The position numbers and the translations under genes are program-made. DNA of 64,000 nucleotides from contig CBDDLD010000004.1 of NCBI GenBank assembly GCA_965230605.1, forward strand, positions 1,240,001 to 1,304,000, in the 5' to 3' direction. Source of the stretch: CBDDLD01 sp965230605. GTDB lineage: Bacteria; Bacteroidota; Bacteroidia; Flavobacteriales; Flavobacteriaceae. Shown here one piece after another: positions 17,285-24,605 of the stretch; the first letter of the stretch is position 1; the number at the start of each line of letters is the position of its first letter. The notes under the pieces are model-generated. The model searched no databases. It was not told where the DNA came from and saw only the letters and a list, made by a program, of their open reading frames with translations.

Positions 17285-18775
17285 TTAACTGTCCCTCAAC
17301 ATTCGATTTCTATCAGAAATGGTGTGCTTTTTCAAAATTCTTTGACTTTCTTTCCGGACTTCAGGATCATCCTTCATCTTCCATAAGATATCACTGGCCT
17401 TTTTACGATTTTCTTGAATATCTACAATGGGGTGTGGGTAGTCTACACCTATTTTGAAGCTGTAGAGTTCCTGCTCGAGCTGAGTCATTAAATGTGGCTG
17501 ATGAATGTATGCTAGTTCTAGATGTGATAGTTCCGGAACCCATTCTCTAATAAATGTTGCATCAGGATCGTGTTCGATACCATTCTTTATGGGGTTGTAT
17601 ATTCTCAGGTTGTTAATGCCTGTTTCACCGGCCTGCATTTGGAGTTGGGGAAAATGTATTCCCGGTTCAAAGTCTAAGAATTGTTGTGATAAGTGAGTGG
17701 TAGCATCTTGCCAAGGTTGCCACAGAATATGTGTAAAAAATGATACTAGTAGAGCACGCATTCTGAAGTTTAGATAACCGGTTTGATTTAAACAGCGCAT
17801 ACTGGCGTCTACTAAGGGGAATCCTGTGTTGCCTTCTTTCCATGCTTTTTGATAGGCTTCTGAAATACGCTTCTTTAGCTTGTGATAGCCTTTATTCACG
17901 CTGGCTTCCTCCATAATGTGCTCCATTTCAAACTTCTGTATAAAATGAGCTTGCCAACGAAGTCTCGACAAAAACGCACTAATATGTCTATTATTGGCTT
18001 GATTACCTTTTGTTTGCTTCCCTTTTTGATATATTTCTCTAACCGAGACATTACCCCAACTGATATAAGGTGATAAACGGCTACAACTAGAACGAGACGC
18101 CTGAGGCTTAGAAATATTAAACATGTAATTCTTGTAACGGGTCTGCAAAAAGGAATTTGCATATTCGTAAGCTTCTGTAGTACCACCCTTTTGAAACCTA
18201 CTGTTTTCAGGAGTGCTCAAATCTGTCGGAGTTAATACGGTTTCTAATTTAGCAATGTCTTTATAATTTAAAAACTGATGGCTTTGGGGTTGAAATAAAA
18301 ATTGGTTCTTGGACATGTAGTCATTCCAATCTTCAAACCATGCTTCTCGATCTTTTAGGCCTCTTCTCACACCATTATTAATACTCTCATCCCATCGGAT
18401 AATGTTATTTCTACAATAACGTTTGAACTCTTTATCTCTATTAAAAGTAACTAGAAGTCCTGTTTCTTGGTGTGAGTATATGGTGTCTATTTTGTAAAAA
18501 TCTTGTAAGTGATTGAAGCAATTTTGCACATCTGATGTTACAGCCAATACCTTAGTGTTATAGGCTGATAATCTGTGGTTGATGTCCCATATAGACTCTT
18601 TAATAAAATTGAAATGCCGTTCACTGTAATGCGGATCGTTAATTAATAGATGTTCAAAGACATAGAGCAGTAAAACACGCTTGCCAGAATTTAGTGCTTT
18701 GTAGAGAGCCTCATTATCTTGTAAACGTAAATCTCTTTTTAGCCAAACGATAACTATTTTTTCTTTTTCATACAT
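17285..18775 (-). CDS. Cryptochrome/photolyase family protein (second paralogue)
   Basis: 496 aa. The N-terminal Rossmann antenna domain starts IVWLKRDLRLQDNEALYKAL. The FAD-binding C-terminal half has GNTGFPLVDASMRCLNQTGY near residue 315 and NNLRIYNPIKNG near 405. In place of the NVGNWQW segment of CPD photolyases it has FPQLQMQAGETGI, so it belongs to a different clade that usually neighbours DUF2256. Its substrate (DNA lesion or signalling) is unknown. Its start overlaps the DUF2256 frame by 22 nt. Confidence 0.88.
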   Translation of the reverse strand: MYEKEKIVIVWLKRDLRLQDNEALYKALNSGKRVLLLYVFEHLLINDPHYSERHFNFIKESIWDINHRLSAYNTKVLAVTSDVQNCFNHLQDFYKIDTIYSHQETGLLVTFNRDKEFKRYCRNNIIRWDESINNGVRRGLKDREAWFEDWNDYMSKNQFLFQPQSHQFLNYKDIAKLETVLTPTDLSTPENSRFQKGGTTEAYEYANSFLQTRYKNYMFNISKPQASRSSCSRLSPYISWGNVSVREIYQKGKQTKGNQANNRHISAFLSRLRWQAHFIQKFEMEHIMEEASVNKGYHKLKKRISEAYQKAWKEGNTGFPLVDASMRCLNQTGYLNFRMRALLVSFFTHILWQPWQDATTHLSQQFLDFEPGIHFPQLQMQAGETGINNLRIYNPIKNGIEHDPDATFIREWVPELSHLELAYIHQPHLMTQLEQELYSFKIGVDYPHPIVDIQENRKKASDILWKMKDDPEVRKESQRILKKHTISDRNRMLRDS

Positions 18776-18884
18776 CTTTTACTGCAATAGTTTACATTAT
18801 CCCAGTCTCTTTCCCATTTTTTTCGCCAAGAAAAAGGACGATCACAGACCAGACATATCTTTATTGGGAGGTGTTTTTTTTCAT
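18754..18884 (-). CDS. DUF2256 zinc-ribbon protein, reading frame broken by a -1 shift at an A8 run
   Basis: The minus strand encodes HLPIKICLVC, DRPFSWRKKWERDWDNVNYC and SKRC, the complete DUF2256 signature with four cysteines. Its frame has no start of its own. The only ATG (18882-18884) is followed by eight A and runs MKKNTSQ-stop in the zero frame. Slippage by -1 on the heptamer A AAA AAC, or one extra A, joins the ATG to the DUF2256 frame (about 43 aa). It may be programmed frameshifting, transcript slippage, a recent frameshift or a homopolymer read error. The gene sits immediately before the second photolyase, as in other genomes. Confidence 0.78.
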
Positions 18885-18907
18885 AGCGCTAAGCCATGTT
18901 TCAGTAA

Positions 18908-20218
18908 TTACAACCTCATAAAGTTGTTTATTTTAACGTCTTTAGCTTTGAGGTCGAACATCAGATTATATAGGCCAAAGAAGGTTCTGTTGATGTATAT
19001 GAAATGCTTAGAACCTCTGTTACCATTCATATTACGCAGCTCGGTAGATTTTGAATAACGTTCTCCTAATTCTGCGATTTGACCAAAAAACTCCGGATCA
19101 GAAAAATCAAAAGTCTCTTGCTGGAAGGGCTGTGTAAATAAACTCAATAGTTCATGAAACATGTCCTTAAAGAATAGGATTTCTTCTTCTGAATCTTCTG
19201 GCTTTAATATTTCTAACTCATACAACTTTTCCATGAATATGGTTTCATTTTCAATGCTCTCTTTTTTTGCTAATTCGAAATAAGGGACATAAAATGCTTC
19301 AGGTATGGTTTTCATGCAACCAAAATCGAGCACGATAAGATCACCAGAGTCGGAAACCAAGAAGTTGCCCGGATGTGGATCGGCGTGCACTTTCTTAAGA
19401 TTGTGAATTTGATACATGTAGAAATCCCACAAAGCTTGTCCTAGGGTATTAGAAAGCGTTTGATTGTCATTTATTGCTGTGAACTCAGATAAATGCTTAC
19501 CTTCCATATAATCCATAGTAATAATACGTTCCGATGATAATTCATCGTAATATTCTGGGAACTTAAGGTGAGGGATATGCTTACAAGCTTCAGCAATTTC
19601 TTTGCTTTGTTGTATCTCGAGGATATAATTGGTTTCCTCAGTGAGCTTATTTTCTACTTCTTTAAAATACTTGTCAGAATCCTTTCCTTTAATATTGAAC
19701 ATTCTAATGGCAATAGGCTTAACTAAGGCTAAATCAGATGCAATACTTTCTGCCACGCCGGGGTATTGAATTTTCACGGCTAATTTCTTATGGTCTTTTT
19801 CAGCAATATGCACTTGACCAATACTGGCTGCATTCACCGATGTGCTATTAAAGCTATCGTAAATGTCGTTTGGATGCTTGCCAAAATATTTTTTAAAGGA
19901 TTTAATAACCAATGGTGGTGAGAGTGGTGGTACAGAGAATTGAGCCAAAGAAAATTTTTCCACATAAGCTTGGGGTAAAATGCTCTTTTCCATACTCAAC
20001 ATCTGTGCTACTTTTAAGGCACTGCCTTTAAGTTGTTTTAAACTATCATAGATATCAGTTGCATTATTCTCGTTAAGACGTTCTTTGGCCTCTTCTTCAG
20101 AATTTACAATCTTGTCACCATAATATTTTAAGTAGTTCACGCCAACCTTTGCCCCGGTCTTAACTAATTTTGAGGCACGTTGTATTTTGGTAATTGGGAT
20201 ACGGTCAATTGTTTTCAT
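18908..20218 (-). CDS. ABC1/AarF/UbiB family atypical kinase
   Basis: 436 aa. Family motifs: LKGSALKVAQMLSME near residue 63 (KxGQ-like; the Gln is kept, the Gly replaced by Ala), VNAASIGQVHIAEKD near 128 (the alanine-rich loop replacing the P-loop), LAVKIQYPG near 146, VHADPHPGNFLVSD near 280 and LIVLDFG near 295. UbiB-type kinases act in isoprenoid quinone and lipid metabolism. It shares a TAATG junction with the TetR gene and so is part of the second light-regulon transcript. Confidence 0.9.
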   Translation of the reverse strand: MKTIDRIPITKIQRASKLVKTGAKVGVNYLKYYGDKIVNSEEEAKERLNENNATDIYDSLKQLKGSALKVAQMLSMEKSILPQAYVEKFSLAQFSVPPLSPPLVIKSFKKYFGKHPNDIYDSFNSTSVNAASIGQVHIAEKDHKKLAVKIQYPGVAESIASDLALVKPIAIRMFNIKGKDSDKYFKEVENKLTEETNYILEIQQSKEIAEACKHIPHLKFPEYYDELSSERIITMDYMEGKHLSEFTAINDNQTLSNTLGQALWDFYMYQIHNLKKVHADPHPGNFLVSDSGDLIVLDFGCMKTIPEAFYVPYFELAKKESIENETIFMEKLYELEILKPEDSEEEILFFKDMFHELLSLFTQPFQQETFDFSDPEFFGQIAELGERYSKSTELRNMNGNRGSKHFIYINRTFFGLYNLMFDLKAKDVKINNFMRL

Positions 20219-20874
20219 TAGTTCATGTGTACTTTTTCCTTGTATAGAAATTTTCCTAGATCTACAAGGCTTTTTAATGGAGCAATGTCTATCAGATCAA
20301 AACTTGCATTCACAGATTTTTCAATAAATAGATCTGTTTTCTCAAAAGAAGGCGAGGTATCATCCATCCAAAACTTAAGAGTAACCAAGAGTTGAAGCCA
20401 GGCAGATTCTTTAATGCCTCTATTTTGAAGCCTCTGAAGTTGTTCTTGCTTTAGATCAATAGTTTCAATGTCTAGCCCCTCAATAAATGACGAAAAACGT
20501 TTCTTCAACTCAACAAGTGATTTTAAGGATTTTAAACGGTCTTTACTTTCAGATAACTTGTAAACTACAAAACTTCTATTAGCTGTTAAGACTTCAAAAA
20601 AGGTGTAGTAGAAGGTCAATAATTGATTCCTAGAATCGTAGTTAACGTAATCTTCACTTTTTGTGATAACACTTATGGTATTGTCAAAAAATGCTGCAAA
20701 GATGTTCTGATCTAGAGCTTCAAAAGTGCCAAAGAATTTATAGAATTCTTGCTCTTCAAAGTTATGTGCTTTAGCAAAAGCATATACTGTTTTTGGCATG
20801 TTTTCATGAGACAACACATAGTCCATATAATAGGAGATGAGTTGGTCTTTTGATAGGTTTTTTTTCTTGGCCAT
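20218..20874 (-). CDS. TetR-like transcriptional regulator
   Basis: 218 aa. The N-terminal ~60 residues (LSKDQLISYYMDYVLSHENM to EFYKFFGTFEAL) form a TetR-type helix-turn-helix; the remaining all-helical domain matches the C-terminal ligand domain found in Bacteroidota TetR proteins. It is the first gene of the TetR-ABC1-DUF2256-cryptochrome transcript, directly behind the operator at 20895-20937. It is a candidate to bind that operator, although TetR sites are usually shorter. Confidence 0.8.
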   Translation of the reverse strand: MAKKKNLSKDQLISYYMDYVLSHENMPKTVYAFAKAHNFEEQEFYKFFGTFEALDQNIFAAFFDNTISVITKSEDYVNYDSRNQLLTFYYTFFEVLTANRSFVVYKLSESKDRLKSLKSLVELKKRFSSFIEGLDIETIDLKQEQLQRLQNRGIKESAWLQLLVTLKFWMDDTSPSFEKTDLFIEKSVNASFDLIDIAPLKSLVDLGKFLYKEKVHMN

Positions 20875-20894
20875 GTTTATGAGAATTTGTGATG

Positions 20895-20937
20895 TAAAGA
20901 TACGAAATGTTTAACATTAAGTATAATACATTAAACA
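20895..20937 (-). promoter_or_regulatory. Promoter with TGTTTAA-N16-TTAAACA operator (site B)
   Basis: Minus-strand -7 element TATCTTTA (20895-20902). Top-strand half-sites TGTTTAA (20908-20914) and TTAAACA (20931-20937) have the same 16-nt spacing and the same 5-bp distance to the -7 as site A. The distal half-site continues into TTGTTTAA read on the minus strand, as in site A. Confidence 0.72.
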
Positions 20938-20987
20938 AAATAAACGTTAATATTTTGACCTATTTTGTTAAAAAAGAGAAAGGGTAT

Positions 20988-21647
20988 TTAGTCGCAACAT
21001 TTATCATCTTTAACCCATTTACAGCTTACAACTGCTGTTACTGCACCAAGGAATGGTGCTGTTAGATATAGCCAAAGGTGCTCTAAGTTTCCTGATATTA
21101 CTGCAGGCGCTAAGGATCTAGCCGGGTTCATTGATGCTTTTGTCATAGGACCGGCAAACATGGCTTCTAATAAGATAACTGCACCAACTGCAATGGCAGC
21201 CATGGTTCCGATTTCTTTACTACCAGTAGATACATTAATGATGACTACCATGAGAAGGAACGTTAAAATAAATTCTAAGATAAAAGCCCTGTAAGGAGTA
21301 AAGCCTTCAGTTGGATAGGTATGACCATAACTGTTACTCTCAGGGAATAGTACCCATAAAAGTCCAATAGCTAAAAAGGCGCCTATAATTTGAAACAGTA
21401 AATATTTAGGAACATCTTGCCATGAAAACTTTTTGGCAAATGCGAAAGCAACCGTAACTGCCGGATTAAAATGAGCTCCGGAGATCTCTCCAAAAGCATA
21501 GATCATTCCCATAACAATTAACCCCCAGGTTATGGCGACTCCTACATGAGAAACACTTCCGCCGGTGATCTCATTCACTGTCATAGCACCACAGCCACAA
21601 AAGACCATACCAAAGGTTCCTAGTAATTCAGCAATATATCGTTTCAT
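20988..21647 (-). CDS. Aquaporin (MIP family)
   Basis: 219 aa with six membrane helices and two NPA half-helices: GAHFNPAVTVAFAF near residue 59 and KASMNPARSLAPAV near 172. The second motif is NPARS rather than the NPARD typical of glycerol facilitators, favouring a water channel (AqpZ-like). The C-terminus ends with KDDKCCD. It is a single gene with its own promoter, divergent from the DUF2911 gene. Confidence 0.95.
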   Translation of the reverse strand: MKRYIAELLGTFGMVFCGCGAMTVNEITGGSVSHVGVAITWGLIVMGMIYAFGEISGAHFNPAVTVAFAFAKKFSWQDVPKYLLFQIIGAFLAIGLLWVLFPESNSYGHTYPTEGFTPYRAFILEFILTFLLMVVIINVSTGSKEIGTMAAIAVGAVILLEAMFAGPMTKASMNPARSLAPAVISGNLEHLWLYLTAPFLGAVTAVVSCKWVKDDKCCD

Positions 21648-21765
21648 AGAGCAAAACTTTTGTCAAATATACAACCTGTGATTTTAAGGATTTGTTAACA
21701 AATATACTTTTGTGAATGCGTAATTTTATAGACTCTAATAATTGAAACAATTAACTCTAATCAAA

Positions 21766-22614
21766 ATGAAAAAACTAGCATTATTTGCATTTGCGTTAAC
21801 ACTAATGTTTTCAGTAAATGCACAAGTAGACACACCACAACCGAGCCCACTTTGTAAACTAGAGCAAAAGGTAGGTTTAACAGACATTGCCATAGTGTAT
21901 TCTCGTCCGGGTGTAAAAGGAAGAAAAATATTTGGAGGCTTAGAGCCTTTTGGAAAAGTATGGCGTACAGGTGCCAATGCAAATACAACTATAGAATTTA
22001 GCGATGATATTACTTTCGGAGGAACTAACGTGAAAGCCGGAAAGTATGCTATTTATGTAAGATTAAATGAAAAGAAATGGGATGTTATGTTGTACGCTAG
22101 TACAGATAACTGGGGTACACCTAGAGAATGGGATGATAGTAAAGTTGTAGCTACTGCAACCTCTGATGTTATAGAAGTGCCTTTTAATGTAGAGACATTT
22201 ACTATTGATATCAACAACATTAAAAACGATAGTGCTACTTTAGAATTCATCTGGGAAAAATCATACGTAGCTGTACCTTTCTCAGTACCAACAGATACTA
22301 AGGTGACTGCTTCTATAGATCGTGTTATGGCTGGTCCTGGACCAAATGATTTCTACGCATCTGCAGTATATTATTTATCCGCTAAAAAAGATATTAATCA
22401 GGCTATGAAGTGGATTGATAAAGCAGTTGACATGACAAAAGATCAACCACGTTTCTGGTACTTAAGACAACAGTCATTAATTCATGCAGCAGCTGGAGAT
22501 AAAGAAGGAGCTATAAAAGCAGCTAAAGCATCTTTAGAAGGTGCTAAAAAAGCTAAGAACGATGGCTATATCAAAATGAACATGGACTCTCTAAAAGAAT
22601 GGGGAGCAATGTAA
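21766..22614 (+). CDS. DUF2911 domain-containing secreted protein
   Basis: 282 aa from MKKLALFAFALTLMFSVNAQ, a clear Sec signal peptide cut near residue 20; the longer frame from 21742 only adds residues before the signal. The DUF2911 core spans about 25-180 and includes IVYSRPGVKGRKIFG and VWRTGANANTTIEF. The C-terminal ~100 residues look like a TPR-type helical repeat (AMKWIDKAVDMTKD, AIKAAKASLEGAK). The role is unknown; it is probably periplasmic. It ends at a strong terminator. Confidence 0.9.
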   Translation: MKKLALFAFALTLMFSVNAQVDTPQPSPLCKLEQKVGLTDIAIVYSRPGVKGRKIFGGLEPFGKVWRTGANANTTIEFSDDITFGGTNVKAGKYAIYVRLNEKKWDVMLYASTDNWGTPREWDDSKVVATATSDVIEVPFNVETFTIDINNIKNDSATLEFIWEKSYVAVPFSVPTDTKVTASIDRVMAGPGPNDFYASAVYYLSAKKDINQAMKWIDKAVDMTKDQPRFWYLRQQSLIHAAAGDKEGAIKAAKASLEGAKKAKNDGYIKMNMDSLKEWGAM

Positions 22615-22640
22615 TAATCATCACATAAGTGTTAATTGAA

Positions 22641-22668
22641 AAGGCATAACCTCGGTTATGCCTTTTTT
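22641..22668 (+). terminator. Terminator of the DUF2911 gene
   Basis: Perfect 10-bp stem AAGGCATAAC / GTTATGCCTT with a CTCG loop, ending in six T. It lies between two convergent genes. Confidence 0.9.
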
Positions 22669-22671
22669 AAT

Positions 22672-24489
22672 TTATCGTTGTTTCCTAAGCGATTGAAAGA
22701 GGAAAGCCAAGAACATGACAATAACACATCCTACAAAATTGAGCCATAAATAGGGTAGCGAAATAATCTCATATGTATCTAAGAAATAAAGCGCAATAAT
22801 AATCACTTGGGTAATAATACCAGCAGTAAATACCGCATTACCTTTAATCGACTTAAAGAAGAATGCTAATAAGAATATACCCAATACATTACCGTAGAAT
22901 ATAGATCCAATAATATTTACTAACTGGATAAGGTTTTCTGCTAAATTGGCAAAACAAGCAATGATAATAGCAATGATTCCCCATAGCAAAGTAAAGTACT
23001 TAGTTGCCTTTACCATATGCTTCTCGTCCCTTTCTTCCTTCTGGTTTCTACCATAAAGATCTATAGATGTAATTGTTGCCAGAGCATTAACTTCTGAAGC
23101 CGTCGAAGACATAGCTGCAGATAGTATCACTGCTAATAGTAAACCAATAAGTCCTTTAGGTAAATAGTTCAAGATAAAGGTGATGAACATATAATCTCTA
23201 TCATTCGTCTTGGTATCTTTAGCAGATTCTTTATATAAAGCTGTCAACTCACTTTTTTTCTCTTTGTAGCTAACACTACTAGTATCAGAAGCTAAAGTAT
23301 TGACCTCCCTACTTAACTTGTCATAGGAGTTGGCATAGGATGTGTCTATAGCTCTTTTGATAAGATATTTAGATTGAAGGCGATGAGATTTCTCTATACT
23401 GTCTAAAACAAATAATTGCGATTTTATATTAGAGTTATCCGGGTTATTAGCTAATTCTATACTTAGTGCTTTCTTGTCTTCAAAAAGAACATTCTGTTGA
23501 TTTTGAAGGTCTATGTACTGCTGAGAGTATTCTGAAGCTAAAACCTGTTTTGTAGAAGCTTCAATAAAATTTAAAGGTGCCGGATTGAATTGATAAAATA
23601 CAAACACCATAACACCTACTAATAAAATAAAGAACTGCATTGGTACTTTCAGCAAACCATTGAATAGGAGTCCCATTTGCATCTCTTTCATGGAGCGTCC
23701 GGATAGGTAGCGTTGTACCTGACTTTGATCTGTTCCGAAATAGGATAACATTAAGAAAGTACCTCCAATTAGTCCCGTCCACAAGGTATACCTATTCTCT
23801 AGATCAAAAGAAAAATTTAGGACTTCCATACGTCCGCTAGCCCCAGCAATAGTCAATGCATCATTAACAGAAACATCTTCCGGAATAAGATTAAGAATAA
23901 TAAATAACGCTGCAAGCATTCCGGCAAAAATGACAAACATCTGTTGCTTTTGTGTCACAGTAACGGCTTTGGTACCGCCAGTTACAGTGTAAATGATAAC
24001 GAGTACACCGATAATTATATTTAGTGTGATGATATTCCAACCCAGCACAACCGATAGGATAATAGCTGGCGCAAAAATGGTGATTCCAGCAGCTAAACCG
24101 CGTTGAATTAAAAAGAGGATGGCTGTCAGTGTTCTTGTTTTAAGATCGAATCGACTCTCTAAGAACTCATAAGCCGTGTATACCTTTAATCTATGATAAA
24201 GTGGAATAAAGACCATACATATGATCACCATAGCTATTGGGAGTCCAAAATAAAATTGAACGAAGCCCATACCATCAGAGTATGCTTGTCCGGTGGTCGA
24301 TAAGAATGTAATGGCACTCGCTTGTGTAGCCATTACAGATAAACCTATGGTCCACCATTTTGTGGTATTACCACCTCTTACATAGTCTTGTACATTCTTG
24401 CTGCCTCGAGTTTTCCATGTACCATAACCTACAATAGTGAGCAGTGTTAGTGAAAGCACTAACCAGTCTAACCAGTTTAATGTCTGCAT
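22672..24489 (-). CDS. Sodium:solute symporter (SSS family)
   Basis: 605 aa with about 13-14 membrane helices. The N-terminal SSS features are KWWTIGLSVMATQASAITFLS near residue 45 (its core WWTIGLSVMATQASA) and RLKVYTAYEFLESRFD near 100. A soluble, charged insert of roughly 110 residues (about 315-425, rich in Lys/Ser/Asp) interrupts the helices, which is unusual for the family core. It probably imports a sugar, sialic acid or similar solute with Na+. It is the third gene after PIG-L and a 37-aa protein. Confidence 0.88.
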   Translation of the reverse strand: MQTLNWLDWLVLSLTLLTIVGYGTWKTRGSKNVQDYVRGGNTTKWWTIGLSVMATQASAITFLSTTGQAYSDGMGFVQFYFGLPIAMVIICMVFIPLYHRLKVYTAYEFLESRFDLKTRTLTAILFLIQRGLAAGITIFAPAIILSVVLGWNIITLNIIIGVLVIIYTVTGGTKAVTVTQKQQMFVIFAGMLAALFIILNLIPEDVSVNDALTIAGASGRMEVLNFSFDLENRYTLWTGLIGGTFLMLSYFGTDQSQVQRYLSGRSMKEMQMGLLFNGLLKVPMQFFILLVGVMVFVFYQFNPAPLNFIEASTKQVLASEYSQQYIDLQNQQNVLFEDKKALSIELANNPDNSNIKSQLFVLDSIEKSHRLQSKYLIKRAIDTSYANSYDKLSREVNTLASDTSSVSYKEKKSELTALYKESAKDTKTNDRDYMFITFILNYLPKGLIGLLLAVILSAAMSSTASEVNALATITSIDLYGRNQKEERDEKHMVKATKYFTLLWGIIAIIIACFANLAENLIQLVNIIGSIFYGNVLGIFLLAFFFKSIKGNAVFTAGIITQVIIIALYFLDTYEIISLPYLWLNFVGCVIVMFLAFLFQSLRKQR

Positions 24490-24490
24490 A

Positions 24491-24604
24491 TTAAAATGTT
24501 TTCATTATGATATAGAACAAAACGATGTAGATGAGGTTAGCGACTAGGATAAGTGTATACATCTTATCCCATTTTTCTTTAGATTGTGGTGGTTGATCGG
24601 TCAT
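24491..24604 (-). CDS. 37-aa single-helix membrane protein between PIG-L and symporter
   Basis: The minus strand reads an ATG at 24604 to TAA at 24491: MTDQPPQSKEKWDKMYT followed by the hydrophobic stretch LILVANLIYIVLFYIIM and KTF. The layout is a short polar N-terminus plus one transmembrane helix. It begins 1 nt after the PIG-L stop and ends 1 nt before the symporter start, so all three are translationally coupled. It may be a small accessory subunit of the SSS transporter (inference). Confidence 0.75.
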   Translation of the reverse strand: MTDQPPQSKEKWDKMYTLILVANLIYIVLFYIIMKTF

Positions 24605-24605
24605 A

